A stretch of DNA of 15,069 nt from Actinomycetes bacterium. GTDB lineage: Bacteria; Actinomycetota; Acidimicrobiia; Acidimicrobiales; RAAP-2. A model generated the notes under the pieces. It was not told the DNA's origin. It worked only from the letters and a program-made list of their open reading frames with translations, and made no database searches. The position numbers were made by a program, and so were the translations under genes. Positions 5,281-11,360 of this stretch are shown here, piece after piece. The stretch spans positions 1 to 15,069 of the forward strand of contig JAJYYT010000013.1 of assembly GCA_021800645.1 (NCBI GenBank), written 5' to 3'. Positions within the stretch are counted from its first letter, which is position 1. Each line of letters starts with the position of its first letter.

Positions 5281-7710
5281 GTGGTCTGGACGCATGCGGC
5301 GGGCGGGTCACCGCAGGCGTCCGGCCAGCGCGAGTCGAGCGCGCCCGTCGAGCGGTCCGCGAGGTCGGCCCTGCCGTCCGACGAAGTCGACGTCCGGGTC
5401 GCGATGACCGAGAACGACACATCGAGGCTCGTGGTCGCCTCGTCAGGCGCGCTGGTGGCCACCGGCACCACAGGGGTGCATGCGGTGTCGTACACCCCTG
5501 AAGGGGCGGGGGCCTGGTCCGTGGCGACCGGGACAGGATGCAGCGGCCCGTGGACCCCGGTGCAGGGCGAGACCGTCTCGACACCGGTCGTGAAGCCGGC
5601 GACCCCGGGATCTCTGCTCACGCTGTGCGCGGACGACGGCACACAGCTTCTCGTCCAGGGGACACTGAGGGGCGTCTACGACTCGGCAGGCGAGGCGCGC
5701 ACGGTGAACACCCTTCCCCTCGAGGAGTACGTCGCGGACGTCGTGCCCGGCGAGTCGATCTCGGACTGGGGAAACGTCGGCACGGCCGGACCGCAGGGCC
5801 GCCCGTGGGGGTTCCAGGCGCTCGAAGCCCAGGCCGTCGCAGCCCGCTCGTACGTCCTCAGCTCCCCGGGAGGCTACGGGGGCTACGCGACAACGTGCGA
5901 CCTGACCTGTCAGATCTATCGGGGGACGAAGTACCTCACCGCGAACAGCACAGCTGCCGCGCAGGACACCGCCGGGGAGGTCATGGTGATGCCGAACGGC
6001 TCGATCGCCCCCACGGCCTACTCCGCCTCGACCGGCGGGTACACCTCGAGCGGCGCGGAGGGCTCACCGTTCACACCCGTGCCCGACGCAGGCGACGGCG
6101 TGTGCCTCACAGCGAGCAATCCGGGTCTGTGCAACTCGAGCCACGACTGGACCAGGCGCGTCCCGCTCGCCACGATCTCCCAGTACTGGCCGCAGGAGGG
6201 AACCACGCCCACCGTCACGGTCTCGGCTCGCAACGGCTACGGCACATGGGGCGGGCGAGCGACCGAGGTCACGATCGCGGGCAACGGCGCGAGCCAGATC
6301 GTGGCCGCCGCCACATTCGTGAACGACCTCGGTCTTCTGTCCAGCTACTTCACGGTGAGCCAGAGCGTCGGCCAGCCTCTCGAGATCATCGGCCACGGGT
6401 GGGGCCACGGGGTCGGAATGGGACAGTGGGGGGCCTTCGGCTACGCGGTCGGCACAGACGACGGCCAGGGGAACTGGACCTGGCAGAGGATCGTCGAGCA
6501 CTTCTACTCGCCCGCGACGATCCAGTCGTTGCCGGACCCGGTGCCGACGACCTTCTCCGACGCCAGGATCGGCGGCTCGACAGCCGTCGGCACCTCGGCG
6601 AGGGAGCTCGAGCACCAATTCACACCCGCAGCGAGGAAGTGCCCGGGGAGCGCGTCGACACGCCCCGTCGTGCTCGCCTCGGCCGCGGCGTACTCCGACG
6701 CGCTCGCGAGCGCCCCGCTCGCGCGCGCCCTCGGGACCGGGACCCTCCTCACCCGGCCGACACGCCTGTCCAGGGCGACCGCCGCTGCCCTTCGCGTGGA
6801 GGGCATCACGCGCGTCTATGTGGTCGGCGGGCCGCTCGTGTTGTCGACATCGGTGGTCGCCACGCTGCGCTCGACGCCCGCGCGCGCCTGTGGCGGGGGC
6901 CCTGGCTTGGGCGCCGACGTGGAGGTGGCACGCATCGACGGGCCGACTGCGTACGACACCGCCGCGCAGATCGCGCTCGAGGCGGCGAAGCTCGGCGGCA
7001 TCGGCAAGCTGGACCTCTCCGGCGCGTACCGGGGGTCGAAGGGGACAGGGGGCGCCGGCCGGTACAACGCGACCGGAGGAACCGCCTCGAGCGCACCCGC
7101 CGGTCCCGGCGCGCTCTCGACTGCAATCCTGGCGGCGGGTACCGACATCCAAGACGCCGAGGCGGCCGGCGCGTTCGCCTACGCGCAGCGGCTCCCGATC
7201 CTCCTCACCTCGCCCGCCTCCCTATCGCCGCAGGTGCCTTTCGTCATCGATGCGCTCGGCATCCGACAAGTCGTCGTGATAGGCGGTCCGCTCGCCGTGC
7301 CGGACGGTCTCGTCAGCTCGCTCGAGCAGCTCGGCACCTCGGTCCTGCGCGTGGCGGGCGCCGGCGCGGCGGCGACCGCCGTCGAGCTGGCCGAGCTCGA
7401 GACCTCCCCGCCTCCTACGGGCGCGGGCTGGCGCGGCACCGGCAGCCTGACCGTCGCGCTCGGCGACGGCTACGGCGACGTGCTCGCCGGTGCGGTCGTC
7501 GCGGCCGACGGTCCGGGGTCGGCGGCGCCCGAGCCGCTCTTGTTGACCGAAGCGCCGAGCGGGGTGGGCGGCGCGCTCGCAGCGTTCCTCGAGACGGCCG
7601 GGAGGGTCGGCGTGGGGGGTGCCCGCGTCGACCGGCTGGCCGTGCTCGGAGGGCCGCTCGCCGTGACCCAGGAGGCGGTCGGCGAGATGGAGAAGGACCT
7701 CTCGGGCTGA
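5281..7710 (+). CDS. SpoIID/LytB domain protein with three C-terminal cell-wall-binding (CWB2) repeats
   Basis: A large exported protein of 809 residues from the first canonical start (GTG 5281). Seen: a SpoIID/LytB region at residues about 130-410, including TLPLEEYVADVVPGE, LEAQAVAARSYVLSS (around 178-193), a substrate-groove region with GGYTSSGAEGSPF, and GWGHGVGMGQWGAFGY at about 371-387. Known: SpoIID enzymes are lytic transglycosylases acting on peptidoglycan glycan strands. Residues about 455-808 hold three CWB2-type repeats, marked by VYVVGGPLVLS, VVVIGGPLAVPD and LAVLGGPLAVTQ, each after an ILLTSP- or LLTRP-like segment. These anchor proteins to wall polymers in other Gram-positives. 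The frame is open upstream to 5158 and encodes a signal-peptide-like VHRTAVVAGAALCALLPVVW at 5230-5289, yet contains no ATG, GTG or TTG. The true start may be a rare codon (ATC 5203, CTG 5221). Confidence 0.85.
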   Translation: MVWTHAAGGSPQASGQRESSAPVERSARSALPSDEVDVRVAMTENDTSRLVVASSGALVATGTTGVHAVSYTPEGAGAWSVATGTGCSGPWTPVQGETVSTPVVKPATPGSLLTLCADDGTQLLVQGTLRGVYDSAGEARTVNTLPLEEYVADVVPGESISDWGNVGTAGPQGRPWGFQALEAQAVAARSYVLSSPGGYGGYATTCDLTCQIYRGTKYLTANSTAAAQDTAGEVMVMPNGSIAPTAYSASTGGYTSSGAEGSPFTPVPDAGDGVCLTASNPGLCNSSHDWTRRVPLATISQYWPQEGTTPTVTVSARNGYGTWGGRATEVTIAGNGASQIVAAATFVNDLGLLSSYFTVSQSVGQPLEIIGHGWGHGVGMGQWGAFGYAVGTDDGQGNWTWQRIVEHFYSPATIQSLPDPVPTTFSDARIGGSTAVGTSARELEHQFTPAARKCPGSASTRPVVLASAAAYSDALASAPLARALGTGTLLTRPTRLSRATAAALRVEGITRVYVVGGPLVLSTSVVATLRSTPARACGGGPGLGADVEVARIDGPTAYDTAAQIALEAAKLGGIGKLDLSGAYRGSKGTGGAGRYNATGGTASSAPAGPGALSTAILAAGTDIQDAEAAGAFAYAQRLPILLTSPASLSPQVPFVIDALGIRQVVVIGGPLAVPDGLVSSLEQLGTSVLRVAGAGAAATAVELAELETSPPPTGAGWRGTGSLTVALGDGYGDVLAGAVVAADGPGSAAPEPLLLTEAPSGVGGALAAFLETAGRVGVGGARVDRLAVLGGPLAVTQEAVGEMEKDLSG

Positions 7711-7734
7711 GCGGCGCCGGCCTCTCCGGCCCTA

Positions 7735-7761
7735 CGCGGGCCCGCGCGTGGCCTACGCGGG
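7735..7761. terminator. Possible bidirectional terminator: GC palindrome and 10-bp direct repeat
   Basis: Between the convergent SpoIID and HAD genes lies the 12-bp perfect palindrome CGCGGGCCCGCG (7735-7746). CCTACGCGGG occurs at 7731-7740 and again at 7752-7761, the second copy overlapping the HAD stop codon. There is no T-tract, as is common in high-GC actinobacteria, so termination function is inferred from position. Confidence 0.3.
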
Positions 7762-8472
7762 TCCTCCGCAGTCCGGGAGGCGAGCGGACTCGGCCGCCGC
7801 CTGGGCCACGTGCGCGAGGCTGGGGAAGCGGCGGAGCCGGCCGAAGCGCCCGAGCCTGCCGGCGTCCACGCCGTGGTCCGCCGCCTCGAGGAGCCGGCGG
7901 TCGCCTCGGCTGTTCCCGTACGCCCATATCACCGGCTGGGCGGGACCGAGGCCTCGGGCGCGGATCCATCCCATCACGCGGGCGAACTTTTCGGCGCCGC
8001 GGCAGTTCTTCCCTTCGTAACGCCCGGTGAGGAGGTCCCCGCCCACCTCGAGGCGGGTGGCGAGGGCAGCGTCCGCGCCGAGGAGCGCGGCAGCGGGTCG
8101 CACGTAGGCCTCCGGCGACGCGGAGACGACGACGACGTAGTGCCCCTGCCTGCGGTGCCATTCGAGGCGATCCCGGGTGTCGGAGCGCAGCCGTCGCCGC
8201 AGGTGCACCTCTGCGAACTGCGCACCGATGCGCTCGAGCTCCGCGGCGGGGCAGCCGGCGAGCAGCCGCACGAACAGCATCTGTTTCGCGTCATCCGCGG
8301 CGGTCCCGCCCACGATCGCCGCATGCAGGAGCCTCGGAAGCGCCCGGAGGACCGCGAGCGCGACGGGAACGAGACCGCGGACCTCGACGAGGAACGGCAG
8401 CACGCTGCCTCCGTTGGTGAGGGTGCCGTCGAAATCGAACGCGGCGACGGTCGGAGGGGAGCCGGGGTTCAT
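7753..8472 (-). CDS. HAD-IB family phosphatase (SerB-like hydrolase)
   Basis: A 239-residue haloacid dehalogenase-superfamily phosphatase, subfamily IB. Seen: motif I AAFDFDGTLT with nucleophile Asp13 and acid/base Asp15; an all-helical cap at about residues 25-95; motif II VVVVSASPEAY with Ser117; motif III Lys (Lys155 or Lys162) in GRYEGKNCRGAEK; and motif IV YGNSRGDRRLL with Asp191. All catalytic positions are present. Known: relatives dephosphorylate phosphoserine or other small phosphomonoesters, and some act in lipid metabolism; substrate is not predictable here. The ATG at 8472 places motif I 13 residues from the start, as usual; the open frame extends to 8724 but the extension is Arg-rich and not protein-like. 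No Shine-Dalgarno sequence is visible. It converges with the SpoIID gene. Confidence 0.85.
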   Translation of the reverse strand: MNPGSPPTVAAFDFDGTLTNGGSVLPFLVEVRGLVPVALAVLRALPRLLHAAIVGGTAADDAKQMLFVRLLAGCPAAELERIGAQFAEVHLRRRLRSDTRDRLEWHRRQGHYVVVVSASPEAYVRPAAALLGADAALATRLEVGGDLLTGRYEGKNCRGAEKFARVMGWIRARGLGPAQPVIWAYGNSRGDRRLLEAADHGVDAGRLGRFGRLRRFPSLAHVAQAAAESARLPDCGGPA

Positions 8473-8783
8473 CGTGGCGTCTGACCGGCGAGGTCGCGCA
8501 TGTCCGATCGCGTGATCACCGTTATCGGTCCGTTCCGGGACACGAGTGCGCTCCCGTTCCATCCGGGGGATCATTCCACGTCCCGAAGGCGGGGCACTTC
8601 CACGCCGGGCGACGCAGCGCCGCGGCCTGTCGGGGTCCGGCACAGGAACGGACCGGCGCACAATCCCGACCCACATGGTCAGGATTCGCTTCGCCCTGCG
8701 CGCACGTCTAGCATGGGGCGGCACAGGAGGCAGCGCGACAACGGCAGGCAGTCTTCACCAGCCCCCGACCCCAAGGAGGTCAC
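8473..8783. other. Intergenic region between divergent HAD and peroxiredoxin genes
   Basis: This 311-nt stretch has no supported gene. It holds a possible peroxiredoxin promoter (8685-8714), the AAGGAGG ribosome site, and a widely spaced perfect 10-bp inverted repeat, GGTCCGTTCC at 8527-8536 and GGAACGGACC at 8645-8654. Open frames here on both strands are Arg/Pro-rich and lack ribosome sites. Confidence 0.5.
8685..8714 (+). promoter_or_regulatory. Possible peroxiredoxin promoter
   Basis: TTCGCT (8685-8690), an 18-nt spacer and TAGCAT (8709-8714), about 70 nt upstream of the peroxiredoxin ATG. The -10 is reasonable and the -35 is weak. Confidence 0.33.
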
Positions 8784-9419
8784 ATGGCGATTCGTATCGG
8801 TGACACCGCTCCGGACTTCACGGCAGAGACGACGGAGGGCACCATCCACTTCCACGAGTGGCTGGACGACAGCTGGGGGATCCTCTTCTCCCATCCGGCG
8901 GACTTCACTCCCGTGTGCACGACCGAGCTCGGCGCCTTCGCGAAGGCGAAGCCGGAGTTCGACAAGCGGAACACCAAGCTCATCGGCCTCTCGGTCGACC
9001 CGGTGGAGTCGCACAAGCGCTGGGCTTCCGACATCGAGGACACCCAGGGCAGCGCGCTCAACTTCCCGGTCATCGGCGACGAGGACCACCGGGTTGCCGA
9101 TCTGTACGACATGATCCATCCCAACGCGAGCGACACGCTGACGGTGCGCTCGGTCTTCATCATCGGCCCAGACAAGAAGGTGAAGCTGACCCTCACCTAT
9201 CCTGCTTCGACCGGCCGCAACGTCGACGAGATCCTTCGCGTGCTGGACTCGCTCCAGCTGACCGCGGGGTACCAGGTCGCGACGCCGGTCAACTGGAGGG
9301 ACGGGGAAGACGTGATCATCGCGAACTCGGTCAGCGACGAGGAGGCGAAGACCAAGTTCCCCAAGGGCTTCAGGACCCTTCGGCCGTACCTGCGCATGAC
9401 GCCGCAGCCGAACAAATAG
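8784..9419 (+). CDS. 1-Cys peroxiredoxin (Prx6 type)
   Basis: A 211-residue cytoplasmic thiol peroxidase that reduces hydrogen peroxide and alkyl hydroperoxides. Seen: the N-terminal thioredoxin-fold segment IGDTAPDFTAETTEG, the active-site motif PADFTPVCTTE (Pro38, Thr42, peroxidatic Cys45), and the Prx6-specific C-terminal arm TAGYQVATPVNWRDGEDVII with KGFRTLRPYLRMTPQP. There is no resolving cysteine; Cys45 is the only cysteine. Length is slightly below the 215-225 usual for the subfamily but complete. AAGGAGG at 8774-8780 precedes the ATG at good spacing, the strongest ribosome site in the window. Likely monocistronic, convergent with the oligoribonuclease gene. Confidence 0.95.
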   Translation: MAIRIGDTAPDFTAETTEGTIHFHEWLDDSWGILFSHPADFTPVCTTELGAFAKAKPEFDKRNTKLIGLSVDPVESHKRWASDIEDTQGSALNFPVIGDEDHRVADLYDMIHPNASDTLTVRSVFIIGPDKKVKLTLTYPASTGRNVDEILRVLDSLQLTAGYQVATPVNWRDGEDVIIANSVSDEEAKTKFPKGFRTLRPYLRMTPQPNK

Positions 9420-9500
9420 GGGCGCGGCCCGTTCGGAGCCCTTCTACGGCGCCCGCCTCGTCGCCGACGAGGAGCCGATCCGGGACTCCGACGTCGGGCA

Positions 9501-9525
9501 GTCCACGACCGTCGGCGTCGTGGAC
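9501..9525. terminator. Perfect 9-bp hairpin between convergent genes (bidirectional terminator candidate)
   Basis: GTCCACGAC (9501-9509), a 7-nt loop, and GTCGTGGAC (9517-9525) form a perfect 9-bp stem between the peroxiredoxin stop (9419) and the oligoribonuclease stop (9536). No T-tract follows on either strand. Position between convergent genes supports a terminator role. Confidence 0.45.
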
Positions 9526-9535
9526 CCGGGCGTCG

Positions 9536-10072
9536 TCATCTGCTCTTGAACACCGCCTGGCGGTAGTACGCGAGCTCTGCGACGCTCTCCTTCACGTCCT
9601 CCATCGCGCGGTGGCTGCCGTGCTTGTGCGGCGCGGCAGCGAGCACCTCCGGCAGCCACCGGCGCGCGAGCTCCTTCACCGTCGACACGTCGACCGACCG
9701 GTAGTGGAAGAACCGCTCGATCTCGGGGAGCTGCACGGCGAGGAACCGCCGGTCCATGCCGATGGAGTTGCCGCACAGCGGCACGGTCCCCGGCTCCGAG
9801 ATGTGCGCCTCCAAGAAGGCGAGGGTCGTCTTGCCTGCCTCCTCGAGCGTCAGCGTCGACGCCTCGATCGCCGCGAGCAGGCCGGACTTGGTGTGCATCT
9901 CCCGCACCACGTCACTCATGGCGTCGAGCTTCTCGCGGCTGGTGGCGACGACGAGATCAGGACCTTCTGCCACGAGCGCGAGCTCGTCGTCGGTGAGCAG
10001 CGTCGCGATCTCCACGATCGCGTCCCTGGCGGGATCGAGCCCGGTCATCTCGAGGTCCATCCACGCCAGCAT
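9536..10072 (-). CDS. orn: Oligoribonuclease (3'-5' exoribonuclease, DEDDh)
   Basis: A 178-residue cytoplasmic exonuclease that degrades 2-5 nt RNA fragments, and pGpG from cyclic-di-GMP turnover, to mononucleotides. Seen: Exo I motif MLAWMDLEMTGLDP with Asp6 and Glu8; Exo II motif LCGNSIGMDRRFL with Asp107; and Exo III motif HGSHRAMEDVKES with His154 and Asp159, so the full DEDDh set is present. The conserved FFHYRSVDVSTVKELARRW region is intact. Length matches the family (about 180). The ATG at 10072 gives the standard N-terminus and has no Shine-Dalgarno sequence; a TAGCCT hexamer lies 9 nt upstream. It is divergent from the dUTPase gene, with a shared 161-nt upstream region. Confidence 0.95.
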   Translation of the reverse strand: MLAWMDLEMTGLDPARDAIVEIATLLTDDELALVAEGPDLVVATSREKLDAMSDVVREMHTKSGLLAAIEASTLTLEEAGKTTLAFLEAHISEPGTVPLCGNSIGMDRRFLAVQLPEIERFFHYRSVDVSTVKELARRWLPEVLAAAPHKHGSHRAMEDVKESVAELAYYRQAVFKSR

Positions 10073-10081
10073 CTGGGTAAC

Positions 10082-10087
10082 AGGCTA
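10082..10087 (-). promoter_or_regulatory. Putative -10 element of orn (near-leaderless)
   Basis: TAGCCT on the minus strand ends 9 nt before the orn ATG. No -35 consensus is seen at the expected distance. Confidence 0.38.
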
Positions 10088-10219
10088 CTGCCAGGCGCCT
10101 GCCGGGGATCCAGGCCCGAGGTGCGGCGCCGCGATCCGCAGCTCCGTTGACCTTGACGTCGAGCACCGCAGGCGAGGCCGACGGAGGCCGCCCACGAGGT
10201 CGCGGGCGAAGCTCGGCGG

Positions 10220-10225
10220 TACCAT
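10220..10225 (+). promoter_or_regulatory. Putative -10 element of dut (leaderless)
   Basis: TACCAT inside GCGGTACCATC (10216-10226), followed by 8 nt and the dut ATG at 10234. No Shine-Dalgarno sequence fits in this spacing, so a leaderless transcript is likely. Confidence 0.48.
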
Positions 10226-10233
10226 CCGCTTCG

Positions 10234-10686
10234 ATGTCGCCAACGGTGTCCGTCCCGCTCCATCGTCTCGACGCGGGCCTCCCCGTGCCGTCGTACGCCA
10301 GACCGGGCGATGCGGGTGCGGACCTGTACGCGCGCAAGGACGTGCACCTCGCGGCCGGCGGCGGAAGAGCGCTCGTGCCCACCGGGGTCGTGGTCGCCAT
10401 TCCCGAGGGCTACGCCGGCTTCGTCCAGCCGAGGAGCGGTCTCGCGCTCCACCACGGAGTGACCTGCCTCAACACTCCGGGCCTCATCGACCCCGGCTAC
10501 CGCGGGGAGCTCGCAGTGCTCCTCGTGAACACCGACCCGAAGGAGGGCTACGAGGTGCGCCGAGGCGACCGTATTGCCCAGCTGGTCCTCCAGCCGGTCG
10601 TCCAGGCGGTGTTCGATCCCGTCGACGAGGACTCGCTCGCCCGGTCGACCCGCGGCGCCGGCGGGTTCGGGCACACCGGTCGATAG
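10234..10686 (+). CDS. dut: dUTP diphosphatase (trimeric dUTPase)
   Basis: A 150-residue homotrimeric enzyme that hydrolyses dUTP to dUMP and pyrophosphate, keeping uracil out of DNA and feeding thymidylate synthesis. All five motifs are seen: I PGDAGADL (24-31); II PRSGLA (66-71); III GLIDPGYRGE (83-92) with catalytic Asp86; IV GDRIAQLV (111-118); V RGAGGFGHTG (140-149), the mobile C-terminal arm that closes over the site. Length is typical. The ATG at 10234 is chosen over an earlier in-frame start at 10147, whose extra 29 residues are not dUTPase-like and would include the promoter. Divergent from orn. A GCCGG/CCGGC hairpin directly follows the coding region. Confidence 0.96.
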   Translation: MSPTVSVPLHRLDAGLPVPSYARPGDAGADLYARKDVHLAAGGGRALVPTGVVVAIPEGYAGFVQPRSGLALHHGVTCLNTPGLIDPGYRGELAVLLVNTDPKEGYEVRRGDRIAQLVLQPVVQAVFDPVDEDSLARSTRGAGGFGHTGR

Positions 10687-10699
10687 CCGGGTCCCCGGC
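10686..10699 (+). terminator. Hairpin at the dut stop codon
   Basis: GCCGGGTCCCCGGC can fold as GCCGG-GTCC-CCGGC, starting at the last base of the dut stop codon. There is no T-tract. It is a plausible but unproven terminator. Confidence 0.35.
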
Positions 10700-10752
10700 G
10701 TGTGTCGATGCGGTGCTTCAGCCGCCCTGGACCGCTCGTGCGGGCGTGACGC

Positions 10753-10848
10753 GGGCACGAAGCTCGGCGGGCACGAAGGTCGGTGGGCACGAAGCTCGGC
10801 GGGCATGAAGGTCGGTGGGCACGAAGCTCGGCGGGCATGACGCTCGAG
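10753..10848. repeat. 16-bp tandem repeat (minisatellite) of six units
   Basis: Units start at 10753, 10769, 10785, 10801, 10817 and 10833. Units 1, 3 and 5 are identical (GGGCACGAAGCTCGGC). Units 2 and 4 read GGGCACGAAGGTCGGT and GGGCATGAAGGTCGGT, so the array alternates as a 32-bp higher-order repeat. Unit 6 (GGGCATGACGCTCGAG) is degenerate. The 16-bp period is not a multiple of three and the array sits in a gene-free spacer, so it is not coding. There are no spacers, so it is not CRISPR. Confidence 0.95.
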
Positions 10849-11007
10849 GCGACGGTCCGCCAGTGTCACCACGCTTCGCTCCTGGGTCGGCGTCTCGCGC
10901 CTCGGATCCCGCTCACGAGATGGCCGCCCCGTTCTTCGGGGAGCGATCGCTCCCGTCGTGACCGCGGCAGGGCCGGCGGTCGACCCGAACCGGACCCTGC
11001 TGGAGCT
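10849..11007. other. Gene-free spacer with hairpin and 16-bp perfect palindrome
   Basis: The gap from dut (10686) to the tRNA (11048) is 361 nt and contains no supported gene. Beyond the minisatellite it holds CCCCG-TTCTT-CGGGG (10927-10941), a 5-bp stem, overlapping the perfect 16-bp palindrome GGGAGCGATCGCTCCC (10939-10954). The two structures share three bases and are mutually exclusive as hairpins. Role is unknown: terminator or protein-binding site. Confidence 0.5.
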
Positions 11008-11036
11008 TTCACCGCAGAGGACCGACGCGGTACAGT
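11008..11036 (+). promoter_or_regulatory. Promoter of tRNA-Gly
   Basis: TTCACC (11008-11013), a 17-nt spacer and TACAGT (11031-11036), 11 nt before the mature 5' end of the tRNA. Both hexamers are fair matches to the sigma70-type consensus, the best -35/-10 pair found in the window. The -10 context GCGGTAC is shared with the dut and SpoIID promoters. Confidence 0.55.
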
Positions 11037-11047
11037 GAAGGCAGCAC

Positions 11048-11120
11048 GCGGACGTGGCTCAGTTGGTAGAGCATCACCTTGCCAAGGTGAGGGTCGCGGG
11101 TTCGAGTCCCGTCGTCCGCT
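11048..11120 (+). tRNA. tRNA-Gly (anticodon GCC)
   Basis: A full cloverleaf of 73 nt: acceptor stem GCGGACG (11048-11054) pairs with CGTCCGC (11113-11119); D-arm GCTC/GAGC; anticodon arm TCACC-TTGCCAA-GGTGA with anticodon GCC; five-base variable loop; T-arm GCGGG-TTCGAGT-CCCGT with one G-T pair; discriminator T11120. CCA is not encoded. Decodes GGC and GGT. It carries its own promoter just upstream and no other tRNA is adjacent. Confidence 0.97.
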
Positions 11121-11348
11121 CCGAGTGAATTCCCTGATTGGGCGGGGTGTCAGGATGCGTCCGGCTCTGCGCTGCTCGAGGGGCCCTGTTCGCTGCTCGT
11201 GTCCGGTTCCCTGCGGCTGGGCCACTTTCTGGCTCGCATTGGCGCGGCTTGCCGTGAGCTGGCGAGCATGGACAGAGGCTGCCGATGCGGACCAGGAGAC
11301 CTGGGACCGGAGGCCCACGCCGGAGAGAGCTCTCCTTGTCGCGGGACG

Positions 11349-11354
11349 TATCGT
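11349..11354 (+). promoter_or_regulatory. Putative -10 element of the dioxygenase (leaderless)
   Basis: TATCGT ends 6 nt before the ATG at 11361, with no Shine-Dalgarno sequence in between or just upstream. The -35 position has no good match. The 240 nt between the tRNA and this gene otherwise show nothing recognisable. Confidence 0.38.
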
Positions 11355-11360
11355 CTCACC

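Noticed and set aside
5083..5295. N-terminal extension of the glycosyltransferase to 5295
   Set aside because: The 71 extra residues are not protein-like, overlap the divergent SpoIID gene and its promoter, and the GT4 fold starts normally at 5082.
5538..8030. 830-residue plus-strand frame overlapping the SpoIID and HAD genes
   Set aside because: Arg/Gly-rich shadow of genes in other frames, caused by high GC; it has no domain signal.
9421..9549. Plus-strand open frame ending TGA at 9547-9549 (FYGARLVADEEPIRDSDVG...), possible gene remnant
   Set aside because: It looks mildly protein-like but has no start codon or ribosome site, overlaps a perfect hairpin and the orn stop, and resembles nothing I can name.
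10147..10158. TTGACC/TTGACG as -35 elements for dut
   Set aside because: They lie more than 60 nt from the TACCAT -10 and no -10-like hexamer follows at 15-19 nt.
10753..10848. CRISPR array
   Set aside because: Units are contiguous 16-mers with no unique spacers and no cas genes are present; it is a minisatellite.
11101..11125. Attachment-site duplication of the tRNA-Gly 3' end within the window
   Set aside because: No second copy of the 3' end was found by eye in this window; it could only lie outside it.
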